Assembly (NCBI GenBank): GCA_001872265.1
Contig: MNWE01000032.1
Coordinates: 1-17,229 of the forward strand
Direction of reading: 5' to 3'
DNA: 17,229 nucleotides
DNA from: Parcubacteria group bacterium CG1_02_39_15
GTDB taxonomy: Bacteria > Patescibacteriota > Minisyncoccia > Minisyncoccales > Paceibacteraceae
Shown piece by piece: positions 1 to 6,093 of the stretch. Positions within the stretch are counted from its first letter, which is position 1. Every line of letters starts with the position of its first letter. Made by a program: the position numbers and the translations under genes. The notes beneath the pieces are model-generated. The model was not told the DNA's origin, ran no database searches, and was given only the letters and a program-made list of their open reading frames with translations.

Positions 1-335
1 CATTTTCTCTATCATGTTCTCCTGGAAGAAAAATTCGTAGCTCAATTTTCCTTAAATCTTCCTCGGTTTTGATTGCCTCAAATTCGGAAACCTCTTGCTG
101 GAGCTCTGATAACTCTTTAGTAACTTTTACCGCTTTCTCCTTGTCCTTCCAGAGATTTGGATTCTGCATTTCCTCCTCCAATTCTTTTATTCTCTCGCGT
201 TTCTTAGCAACGTCAAAGACGGTCCTCCAAAAGGAGGAGTTTAGATTGTAAGTCCTCAGTTGCCGAGCGATGCGAAGCAGAGCTCGACGGGAGATGAGAC
301 GAAGTCTCATCGATCTTACTATTCGGGTCTATCAT
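1..335 (-). CDS. prfB: Peptide chain release factor 2, N-terminal part, with programmed +1 frameshift (partial)
   Basis: RF2 recognises UGA and UAA stop codons. From ATG at 333-335 the zero frame runs 40 codons and ends ...LLLLEDRL at a TGA (213-215). The +1 frame then continues DVAKKRERIKELEEEM followed by QNPNLWKDKEKA, a typical RF2 N-terminal coiled-coil region, and runs off the window at position 1. The join is CTT TGA C (212-218), the classic prfB frameshift heptamer. An internal Shine-Dalgarno-like GGAGG (224-228) lies 5 nt upstream. This is the autoregulatory recoding known for RF2: low RF2 lets the ribosome shift at UGA. The zero-frame leader is longer than usual (40 versus about 25 codons) because codons 9-27 are a Ser-rich stretch encoded by a palindromic repeat-like sequence. 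I see no alternative ATG, and the TTG at codon 36 is too late. The gene lies downstream of two tRNAs on the same strand. Confidence 0.85.
212..228 (-). promoter_or_regulatory. prfB: prfB programmed +1 ribosomal frameshift site
   Basis: Read on the minus strand, GGAGG (228-224) is followed after 5 nt by CTTTGAC (218-212). The zero-frame stop is TGA at 215-213. The +1 frame starts GAC and is open to the window edge with RF2-like sequence. In E. coli the internal SD lies 3 nt from CTT, so the spacing here is slightly longer. Confidence 0.82.
255..313. repeat. Palindromic repeat-like element inside the prfB leader
   Basis: Positions 293-311 form a perfect hairpin: GATGAGAC, loop GAA, GTCTCATC. 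The flank contains GCGAAGC and a CGAGCTC-type palindrome. The hairpin and the GCGAAGC flank resemble a second element at 5691-5734 (AGATGAACGAA then TCATCGA). It is read in frame as a Ser-rich peptide with no counterpart in ordinary RF2, so it looks like an inserted small repeat. Confidence 0.5.
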
Positions 336-373
336 TTTAAAATATTTTACCACATTTTAACCAAAAATAAAAG

Positions 374-445
374 AGCCGGGAGAGGGATTCGAACCCACGG
401 CCTACTGTTTACGAAACAGTTGCTCTGCCTCTGAGCTATCCCGGC
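374..445 (-). tRNA. tRNA-Thr (anticodon CGT)
   Basis: The acceptor stem GCCGGGA/TCCCGGC closes perfectly (439-445 with 375-381), with discriminator T. The anticodon stem ACTGT/ACAGT holds the 7-nt loop TTCGTAA, giving anticodon CGT, which reads ACG. The D arm (TAGCTCAGAGGCAGAGCA) and T arm (GTGGGTTCGAATCCC) are standard. The 3' CCA is not encoded. The gene lies 8 bp downstream of tRNA-Gly, so the two are probably co-transcribed. Confidence 0.95.
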
Positions 446-453
446 CGAAATCT

Positions 454-527
454 TGGAGCGGCAGACGGGAATCGAACCCGCGTATCTTGCTTGGGAAGCA
501 AACGCACTGCCATTGTGCTACTGCCGC
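454..527 (-). tRNA. tRNA-Gly (anticodon CCC)
   Basis: The acceptor stem GCGGCAG/CTGCCGC (521-527 with 458-464) is perfect and is followed by discriminator T. A genomic CCA is present (454-456). The anticodon loop is TTCCCAA on the stem TTTGC/GCAAG, so the anticodon is CCC and reads GGG. The T arm GCGGGTTCGATTCCCG is standard. The first 10 nt overlap the 3' end of the upstream FtsB-like gene: the D-arm bases TAG supply that gene's stop codon. Confidence 0.95.
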
Positions 528-919
528 ATTTTTTCTTTTAGCCACTCCCACCAACTTTGAGGATTCCAGAAGTTTTTTTCTACTTTTTCTTCGGTTTCTT
601 CCGCTTCTGGAGGCAAAATTACTACCTGCTGCTCCCCCTTTTCAACATATCCTTGCTCATAAAGTTTTTCTTTCCAATAATCCTCCCCTTGAGTCTGGGT
701 AATTCCTGTTTTTAAATCTTGATTTTCTTCTTCTAAAACTCTGATTTCCTCTTGGAGAGCGGCGATCTCAGCGGCAAGCTCTGCCCTTCTTTGGCTTATT
801 CGCCAGTTAGAAAAAACCAGAAAGCCAATTATCAGCAAGAACGAAAGTCCAAGAAAAATTGAAAGGAACAGGGTCTTTAAGGGACTGGGCTTTTTTGGTT
901 TTTTAAATTTTGTTATCAT
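518..919 (-). CDS. FtsB/DivIC-like septum formation initiator protein
   Basis: A 133-residue bitopic membrane protein. It has a basic cytoplasmic N-terminus (KFKKPKKPSPLK), one transmembrane helix at about residues 15-37, and a coiled coil at about 40-75 (LAAEIAALQEEIRVLEEENQDLK). A DYWKEKLYEQGYVEKGEQQVVILPPE segment matches the conserved DivIC/FtsB pattern in which a short helix is followed by 'G.V..GE..VV..P'. The family links FtsL and FtsQ in the divisome and acts at the septal membrane. The Trp-rich tail ends in a TAG shared with tRNA-Gly. The ATG (917-919) lies 5 bp from the ATG of a divergent small gene, so no SD is available. I cannot separate FtsB from DivIC, hence no symbol. Confidence 0.8.
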   Translation of the reverse strand: MITKFKKPKKPSPLKTLFLSIFLGLSFLLIIGFLVFSNWRISQRRAELAAEIAALQEEIRVLEEENQDLKTGITQTQGEDYWKEKLYEQGYVEKGEQQVVILPPEAEETEEKVEKNFWNPQSWWEWLKEKMRQ

Positions 920-924
920 AAACT

Positions 925-1029
925 ATGAGGATCAAACCAAAAAAACTCTTTAGGATAATCTGGGTCATCTTAATCTCTCTGGTAGTCTTAAGCATGTTTA
1001 TCTTTCTGGTAGCTCCGCTGATTAGATAA
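925..1029 (+). CDS. Small single-pass membrane peptide, 34 aa
   Basis: ATG at 925 to TAA at 1029 encodes MRIKPKKLFRIIWVILISLV followed by VLSMFIFLVAPLIR. It has a short positively charged N-terminus (five Lys/Arg in the first ten residues), then about 21 uninterrupted hydrophobic residues, then a C-terminal Arg. This fits an N-in single-span membrane peptide. No SD is visible; the sequence just upstream (TATCAT at 914-919) could serve as a -10 for a leaderless mRNA. It is divergent from the FtsB-like gene with 5 bp between start codons. I do not recognise a named family. The charge and hydrophobicity pattern argues for a real gene, but chance cannot be excluded at this length. Confidence 0.5.
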   Translation: MRIKPKKLFRIIWVILISLVVLSMFIFLVAPLIR

Positions 1030-1057
1030 TATTAAAAATCTCTTTTTATTTCAACCC

Positions 1058-1090
1058 TTCGGCAGGGGCTTCGAGTGAGCCTCAGCCGAA
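1058..1090. repeat. Imperfect hairpin element at the 3' end of lepA
   Basis: TTCGGC (1058-1063) pairs with GCCGAA (1085-1090). Inside it, GGGGCT pairs with AGCCTC (one G-T pair) across a single A/A mismatch, leaving a 7-nt loop TCGAGTG. It begins 10 bp beyond the lepA stop and lies between convergent transcripts (lepA minus, small peptide plus). It could be a bidirectional transcript end or a dispersed repeat; there is no adjacent T tract, so an intrinsic terminator is not proven. Confidence 0.45.
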
Positions 1091-1100
1091 CTCCTCAGGA

Positions 1101-2879
1101 CTAGCTGCGGAACATTTCTAAAAATACCTTAGGAGGAATTAGAATCCTCCCTTTTTCTTTTAATTCTTTTTTCCCTTTTTTTTGTTTTTCTAAAAGTTTC
1201 CTCTTTCTAGTGTAGTCGCCGCCATAAAGAGGAGCAATAACATCTCTTCTTTTGGCCCGAATCGTTTCCCGAGCCAAAATTCTTCCTTCCACTTGAGCCT
1301 GTAGAGAAACCGCAAAAAGCTGAGACGGCAAAACCTCTTTTAATTTTAAGAGTTGTTTTTTGCCTTCCAGGTACGCTTCTTTCTTCGGAACGATTTTAGA
1401 AAAGAATTCTTCTATTTCTCCAGCAATTAAAATCTCTAATTTGACCAAATCTCCCGGTCTGTACCCTAAAATCTCGTAATTCATTGAGGCAAAACCTTGA
1501 GTAATCCCTTTCAGCCTGTCGTAAAACCCAGTAATAATTTCTCTCAGGGGAAATTCGTAAATTAAAAGCAATCTGTCCAAAGAAAAATACTTGGTTTCAA
1601 TATATGTGCCGGATAAATTTTTTAAAAGCTCCGAAACCCGACCAAGGTAATTAGTGGGAACCATAATTTCTACCTTCATCCAAGGCTCTTGGATCTCTCT
1701 GGTCTCGGCCGGAGATGGCCAGTCGCTCGGAGAATAAATAAAAACCTCCTCATTTTTTTTATTAATGGTTTTGTAAATCACCGATGGGGTAGAAATTATT
1801 AAATTTAAACCAAATTCCCGGCGCAATCTTTCAGAAGCAATTTCGGCGTGTAAGGTCCCTAAAAATCCGCAGCGGAATCCCCGGCCCAAGGCTTCCTTCG
1901 CCTCCGCCTCAAAAACTAACGAAGCATCGTTTAACTTTAATTTAGACAAAGCAATCTTAAAAAGCTCAAGATCATCGGGATCTTCGGGATAAATTGAAGC
2001 AAAAACCATGGGTTTGGGCTCTTTATATCCCGGTAAGGGTTTTGCATTAGAAATCTTTGTTATGGTGTCTCCAACCCGAACCTTGCCCGGTTCTTTAATA
2101 CCGGTGGCTATGTAACCAATTTCGCCTGTTTTGAGATCTCCGGTTGCCTTTAATTCCGGGCTAAAATATCCCACTTCTTTTGTTTCGCCCTCAGTTTTAG
2201 CTTGGATTAAATAAATTTTTTCATTAGCTGAAATTGTTCCGTCAACCACTCTGACATAAGCAATAACTCCTTTAAAAGGGTCGTATTTTGAATCAAAAAT
2301 TAAAGCCCTTAATGGTTTGCCAATTTCACCTTTGGGCGGCGGAACCTTCTGGACTAAAGCTGCGATGAGCTGGTCCACGCCTTTTCCTTGCTTAGCTGAA
2401 ATCATAAAAACTTCTTCTTTTGATATATTTAGCAGCTTTGCTAATTCTTCTTTCGTTTCCTCCACTTTAGCTTGCGGCAAATCAATTTTATTTACAGCTG
2501 GGATGATTACTAAATTTTGCTTTTTTGCCAGCTCCAAATTAGCCAAGGTTTGAGCCTGAACTCCTTTGGTAGCGTCTACTAATAGAATTGCTCCTTCTAC
2601 TGCAGCTAAAGCACGGGAAACTTCGTAAGAAAAGTCGACATGGCCAGGGGTATCAATCAGATTTAAAGTATAGGGCTTAAGGTTTAAAGTATAATTCATA
2701 CGACAGGGCTGCATTTTGATGGTTATCCCCCTTTCTCTTTCCAATTCCATCATATCTAAAAACTGGGGCCGCATTTTGTCTTTTGGCACGGTCCCGGTTA
2801 TTTCTAAAAACCTATCAGCTAAAGTTGATTTTCCGTGGTCAATGTGACTGATTATTACAAAGTTACGAGTGTTTTCCAT
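1101..2879 (-). CDS. lepA: Elongation factor 4 (LepA), translational GTPase
   Basis: At 592 aa it is close to the usual length of about 600. The G domain is intact: G1 HIDHGKST (residues about 11-18), G2 ERERGITIK, G3 DTPGHVDF, G4 NKID and G5 SAK. The LepA-specific C-terminal domain is present (GGDYTRKRKLLEKQKKGKK). EF4 binds ribosomes and promotes back-translocation or aids initiation and assembly under stress. Its ATG overlaps the 3' end of murJ by 25 bp, so the two are probably co-transcribed. There is a small in-frame near-duplication, YTLNL-KP-YTLNL, just before the G3 motif. The stop lies next to a hairpin element. An EF-G or BipA identity is excluded by the C-terminal domain. Confidence 0.97.
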   Translation of the reverse strand: MENTRNFVIISHIDHGKSTLADRFLEITGTVPKDKMRPQFLDMMELERERGITIKMQPCRMNYTLNLKPYTLNLIDTPGHVDFSYEVSRALAAVEGAILLVDATKGVQAQTLANLELAKKQNLVIIPAVNKIDLPQAKVEETKEELAKLLNISKEEVFMISAKQGKGVDQLIAALVQKVPPPKGEIGKPLRALIFDSKYDPFKGVIAYVRVVDGTISANEKIYLIQAKTEGETKEVGYFSPELKATGDLKTGEIGYIATGIKEPGKVRVGDTITKISNAKPLPGYKEPKPMVFASIYPEDPDDLELFKIALSKLKLNDASLVFEAEAKEALGRGFRCGFLGTLHAEIASERLRREFGLNLIISTPSVIYKTINKKNEEVFIYSPSDWPSPAETREIQEPWMKVEIMVPTNYLGRVSELLKNLSGTYIETKYFSLDRLLLIYEFPLREIITGFYDRLKGITQGFASMNYEILGYRPGDLVKLEILIAGEIEEFFSKIVPKKEAYLEGKKQLLKLKEVLPSQLFAVSLQAQVEGRILARETIRAKRRDVIAPLYGGDYTRKRKLLEKQKKGKKELKEKGRILIPPKVFLEMFRS

Positions 2880-4498
2880 TTAGATTTAATAAATTTTGTC
2901 TCCGGGGAACCTAAAAGAAAAGTGGCTGCAATATAAATTAAAACTGCCGCTATTCCGGCAACGACTGCCTGACCAAAAAATCCGGAAAAAGCTTGGCTAC
3001 CGTCTAAAATAGGCGAAATAAAATACAGCGTCAAATAAGTTCCTAGGGCCATTAAAAAACTGGCTAAAATAATTTTTGAAGCAGAACTCCCGATTTCCTT
3101 CAAATTGTAATTTCCAATCCTGCGGTAGAGATAAATCATTAAAAGAATGCAATGAAGAGTTGCTCCGACTGAAAAAGCCAAAGGCAATCCCAAAACAGCA
3201 ATTTCTTGATTGTAAGACAAAGAAAAAATCTTAATCAAAAAATTATTAAAGTAATGAGACGTCTTTAAGAGCCAAACAAAGTAAAAACTCAAGGCAATGT
3301 TTGATACCATGGCCACCAGGGTAACCATAGTAGGAGTTTTAGTATCTTGAAAAGCAAAAAAGGCCCTGGAAAGCAAAGGAACCAAGGATAGAGCCAAAAT
3401 GCCAAAAGAAAACAAGCCCAAAGAGGCTGCAGTAAGCTGGGCATCGGCCGGAGCGAATTGGCCGTGTCTTAGAATAATGCCGACAATCTGATTTTTTAAA
3501 ATAAAAATCAAAACGCTAACTGGAATTATAAAGTAAATGATACGACAGAAAATTAAAGAAAAACTTTTGAGAAATTCTGCTTTTTGAGCGCCGGCCCAAG
3601 CCCGAGCAAGGACGGGAAAAGCAGCCACAGCAAAAGAAACGCCAATAATTCCGACAGGAAAGTTCTGGAGATTATTAGCGAAATTAAAAATAGCCACTGA
3701 GCCTACCGCCAAAGTAGAGGCAATAGCGGTGATAACAATGAGATTTATTTGAAGGCCGGTAATGGCAAAAATACGAGGCAGCATTAAAATAAACACTCTT
3801 TTAATGCCCGGATCTTTAAAGCTAAGCTGAAAAGGACTATATTTGAAACCGCAATTTATAGCCGGCAGAATTTGAATTAAAAGATATAAAACTGCGCCCA
3901 AAATTACCCCCAAAGCCACCCCCAAAACTCCAAATTGAGGGACGAAAAAAATGATACCGAATATGATGCCCAAGTTGTATAGAATTGGACAAAAACTATA
4001 AACCAGAAAGCGGTTAAAATACTGCAAAACGCCGGAAAAAATAGATGATAAACCAAAAAGAATAGGGCTTAAAAACATCAACCTGGTCAAAAGAACAGTT
4101 AAATCAATCTGTTGAGGATTAAAGCCAGGAGTAATCAGCTTGACCAAAGGCGTGGTAAAAGCAAAAAGGGCTAGGCAAAGAAGAATAAGCAGGGATAAAA
4201 AAACGTTTAAAGCATTATTAGTGAATCGCCAGGCTTCTTTTTCGTCTTTGGCAAAATATTCAGAGAATAAAGGCAAAAAGGCAACCACAATACCCCCAGC
4301 GATTAAAATATTGTAAACCAAATCAGGAATCCTAAAAGCGGCAAAATAACTGTCCAATTCGGGACCGGCGCCAAAAGCGCTAGCTAATAATCCTTCCCTG
4401 ATTAATCCTAAAATCCGGCTGATGAAAGCCGAGATTGCTAAGATTCCCGCTGCAGCTCCAATAGTCTTGGCTTGAGAATTGAAAACGCGATTAAACAT
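2855..4498 (-). CDS. murJ: MurJ-type lipid II flippase
   Basis: A polytopic inner-membrane protein of 547 aa with about 14 hydrophobic segments. It belongs to the MviN/MurJ branch of the MOP exporter superfamily, which flips the peptidoglycan precursor lipid II outwards. The N-terminal signature is typical: SRILGLIREGLLASAFGAG followed by DSYFAAFRIPDL and a 'GG-VVAFLPLFSEYF' helix. FGVLGVALG, PVLARAWAG and FAFQDTKTPT correspond to conserved internal loops. It is slightly longer than many homologues (about 510 aa). A promoter-like TTGTAA-N17-TAGAAT ends 12 bp upstream of the ATG, implying a very short leader. The 3' end overlaps lepA by 25 bp. Confidence 0.93.
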   Translation of the reverse strand: MFNRVFNSQAKTIGAAAGILAISAFISRILGLIREGLLASAFGAGPELDSYFAAFRIPDLVYNILIAGGIVVAFLPLFSEYFAKDEKEAWRFTNNALNVFLSLLILLCLALFAFTTPLVKLITPGFNPQQIDLTVLLTRLMFLSPILFGLSSIFSGVLQYFNRFLVYSFCPILYNLGIIFGIIFFVPQFGVLGVALGVILGAVLYLLIQILPAINCGFKYSPFQLSFKDPGIKRVFILMLPRIFAITGLQINLIVITAIASTLAVGSVAIFNFANNLQNFPVGIIGVSFAVAAFPVLARAWAGAQKAEFLKSFSLIFCRIIYFIIPVSVLIFILKNQIVGIILRHGQFAPADAQLTAASLGLFSFGILALSLVPLLSRAFFAFQDTKTPTMVTLVAMVSNIALSFYFVWLLKTSHYFNNFLIKIFSLSYNQEIAVLGLPLAFSVGATLHCILLMIYLYRRIGNYNLKEIGSSASKIILASFLMALGTYLTLYFISPILDGSQAFSGFFGQAVVAGIAAVLIYIAATFLLGSPETKFIKSKWKTLVTL

Positions 4499-4510
4499 CT
4501 TAATTTTTTC

Positions 4511-4539
4511 ATTCTACTGTTTTTTTCCTTTATTTACAA
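4511..4539 (-). promoter_or_regulatory. Predicted sigma70-type promoter for murJ-lepA
   Basis: On the minus strand, TTGTAA (4539-4534) and TAGAAT (4516-4511) are separated by exactly 17 bp. Transcription would start only about 6 nt before the murJ ATG. The -35 overlaps that of the divergent pyrB promoter. Confidence 0.5.
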
Positions 4540-4561
4540 ACGTCAAGATTTTAGTTATTAT
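4533..4561 (+). promoter_or_regulatory. Predicted sigma70-type promoter for the pyrB-like gene
   Basis: TTTACA (4533-4538) and TATTAT (4556-4561) are each one base from consensus and are separated by 17 bp. The predicted start near 4568 gives a leader of roughly 80 nt. The leader contains a hairpin and a strong SD. Confidence 0.65.
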
Positions 4562-4573
4562 CTTTCTTAGGGA

Positions 4574-4600
4574 GGGCTAAGAACATAGTTAGCCCTTTTA
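4574..4600 (+). promoter_or_regulatory. Leader hairpin with short T run upstream of pyrB (possible attenuator)
   Basis: GGGCTAA (4574-4580), 8-nt loop, TTAGCCC (4589-4595), followed by TTTTA. With the predicted start near 4568 this is the first structure of the transcript. It could be an attenuator or a 5'-stabilising stem. The T run is short, so the terminator strength is uncertain. Confidence 0.5.
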
Positions 4601-4636
4601 CATAAGAAAAAGGAGAGAAGTAAAATTTCTTCAAAA

Positions 4637-4643
4637 AGTGGAG
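4637..4643 (+). promoter_or_regulatory. Strong Shine-Dalgarno of the pyrB-like gene
   Basis: GGAGGTG lies 7 nt before the ATG at 4651. It is near perfect against the 16S anti-SD and is the clearest ribosome binding site in the window, where most genes show weak or no SD. It fixes the start at 4651. Confidence 0.8.
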
Positions 4644-4650
4644 GTGAAAT

Positions 4651-5670
4651 ATGAAAATGCCCCATCATGTTCTTTCAGCTGATCAGTTTAACCCAGAAAT
4701 CTTGGAAATCATTTTCGAAGAGGCAGAAAGGATAAGAAAAGCTGATGCGATTAATTCTGTTCTATTAGAAAAACCGCTCCAGGGGAAAATCATTCCTCTG
4801 CTCTTTTGGGAGGCCAGCACTAGAACATTTATCAGCTCTTTTAACGCTGTGGTGAAACTAGGAGGAACACCGGTTCCTGTCCTCAACGCTGGTAAATTTT
4901 CCTCAGTGACGAAAGGAGAAACCCTGGAAGATACGATTAGAACCTGTGCTGACCTTAAAGCTGATGCTATTGTAATGCGACACAGTGAAGCCGGCTCTGC
5001 CCAAATGGCGGCGGATATCCTTGACAGATACGCTCCCTGGGTTCATCTGTTTAACGCCGGCGACGGCAAAGGAGAACACCCTACCCAAATGGGTCTTGAC
5101 ATCTACACCATCTGGAGAAACAAGAAAGAGGCACTAAAGAAAGGCGAATTAGTTGTTGCTTTGGCCGGTGAACTAAGCGATAGCCGAGTCTTTCATTCCG
5201 ATGCTAAAGTTCTGATTAAGTGGGGAGTAAAAAAATTCATCTTAGTCTCTGAGAAGGGAAACGATCTCCCCGATGATATTTTAGCCGAAGCTGAAAAGAA
5301 AAGAATTCCTTACATCAAAACTACCGATATCTTGGAGTATGCCGAGGAGCCGGACGTCTGGATATTTACCAGACTACAGCTAGAAAGGAAAAAGGTCCTT
5401 GGTAAAATTTTGAAGATCTTTCCTTTCCTCCGACCCTGGGTAAGACGAAGGTACAATCAGCGTTTTGGAATGACTAAAAAGCTTCAGGCTCGAATGAAGT
5501 CCAGCGCTTTAGCAATGCATCCCTTGCCCAGAGTAGGAGATATGCCAGAATGGATGGACGAAGATGAAAGGGCCGTCTATCTAAGCCGAGGGAAAGACAC
5601 GGAAAGCCAGGTTACTAATGGACTCTATTTCAGAACAGCTCAATTAAAACTAACTCTTGCCGGAGCCTAA
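4651..5670 (+). CDS. pyrB: Aspartate carbamoyltransferase-like protein (ATCase catalytic chain)
   Basis: A 339-aa member of the aspartate/ornithine carbamoyltransferase family; ATCase makes carbamoyl-aspartate in pyrimidine synthesis. Carbamoyl-phosphate site: STRT (residues about 56-59), then SSVTKGETLEDT with the ATCase-type lysine, then RH (MRHSEAG). The INAGDG-HPTQ motif appears as FNAGDGKGEHPTQ. In the C-terminal half, HSDAK, TRLQLER and MHPLPRVGDM (HPLPR favours ATCase over OTCase) are present. It is divergent: STRTR-SFE reads STRTFISSF, and there is an insertion of about 15 residues (KILKIFPFLRPWVRRR) before the HPLPR region. It is the only long plus-strand gene, with its own promoter, SD and terminator. 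No other pyr gene is nearby, so the aspartate specificity is inferred from motifs alone. Confidence 0.8.
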   Translation: MKMPHHVLSADQFNPEILEIIFEEAERIRKADAINSVLLEKPLQGKIIPLLFWEASTRTFISSFNAVVKLGGTPVPVLNAGKFSSVTKGETLEDTIRTCADLKADAIVMRHSEAGSAQMAADILDRYAPWVHLFNAGDGKGEHPTQMGLDIYTIWRNKKEALKKGELVVALAGELSDSRVFHSDAKVLIKWGVKKFILVSEKGNDLPDDILAEAEKKRIPYIKTTDILEYAEEPDVWIFTRLQLERKKVLGKILKIFPFLRPWVRRRYNQRFGMTKKLQARMKSSALAMHPLPRVGDMPEWMDEDERAVYLSRGKDTESQVTNGLYFRTAQLKLTLAGA

Positions 5671-5687
5671 GCTCCGGTTCTTTATTT
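5660..5687 (+). terminator. Intrinsic terminator of the pyrB-like gene
   Basis: CCGGAGC (5660-5666), loop CTAA, GCTCCGG (5671-5677), then TTCTTTATTT. The 7-bp perfect GC-rich stem includes the last codons, and the stop TAA is in the loop. Confidence 0.8.
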
Positions 5688-5690
5688 ACG

Positions 5691-5734
5691 CAAGCATCAG
5701 CGAAGCGTGAAGATGAACGAATGTTCATCGACTC
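5691..5734. repeat. Palindromic repeat-like element between pyrB and rnpB
   Basis: GATGAAC (5712-5718), loop GAAT, GTTCATC (5723-5729), preceded by GCGAAGC. The layout (GCGAAGC flank, AGATGA...CGAA...TCATCGA hairpin) matches the element at 255-313 inside prfB, from which it differs mainly by lacking about 12 nt. It sits between the convergent ends of pyrB and rnpB. Confidence 0.5.
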
Positions 5735-5744
5735 CAAAACAAAA

Positions 5745-6050
5745 GCCCAAGCAGACAATAAGCCGAATTCTGTTTTGGGCAATCATCTATCTAAGCGAGC
5801 TACTTTTCACGAAAGCTCTAAGATAAACCTCAGGACTCCCGGTTTGCTCTTGCTCTCGGGTAAGGATTTAGCCGTTTCACCCTCCGTCTTATGACGGAGA
5901 ATCGTCACTGTTCGCACCTCTAGCGTCACCGCCGACGGGCGTTACCCGCTACCCTTTTAACCCTGAAAATCAGGAGTGAGAGTTCGGACTTTCCTCCCCC
6001 GCGATGAATGAAATGAATTTTGCGGGGGCGATTGCCTTGTCTACTTGGGC
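5745..6050 (-). ncRNA. rnpB: RNase P RNA (M1 RNA)
   Basis: This is the catalytic RNA that matures tRNA 5' ends. On the minus strand the 5' and 3' ends form a 10-bp P1 helix (6041-6050 with 5745-5754). The universal P4 core is present: GAGGAAAGTCCGAAC downstream of P2/P3, and ACAGAATTCGGCTTATTGTC near the 3' end. The central GGTGCGAACAGTGACG and GGTGAAACGGCTAAATCC segments match conserved specificity-domain and L15 regions, including a GGT able to pair with tRNA CCA. About 306 nt is compact compared with about 377 nt in E. coli. It has its own near-consensus promoter and converges with pyrB. Confidence 0.95.
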
Positions 6051-6056
6051 ATTTTT

Positions 6057-6085
6057 ATTCTAAGAAACAAAATAAAAATTGTCAA
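6057..6085 (-). promoter_or_regulatory. rnpB promoter
   Basis: TTGACA (6085-6080, perfect) and TAGAAT (6062-6057, 5 of 6) are separated by 17 bp. The RNA 5' end at 6050 lies 7 bp past the -10. The geometry is ideal for a sigma70 promoter. Confidence 0.85.
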
Positions 6086-6093
6086 GCCTATTA

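Noticed and set aside
1..335. A sequencing frameshift or pseudogene in prfB.
   Set aside because: The frame change falls exactly at CTTTGAC with an upstream SD-like motif, the known RF2 recoding signal.
374..527. The tRNA pair as an integration site for a mobile element.
   Set aside because: No integrase and no direct repeat of a tRNA end is visible nearby.
4619..4653. Possible leader peptide before pyrB (ATT start, stop overlapping the pyrB ATG) behind an SD-like AGGAGAG.
   Set aside because: It needs an ATT start codon and encodes only nine residues; there is no support beyond an SD-like purine run.
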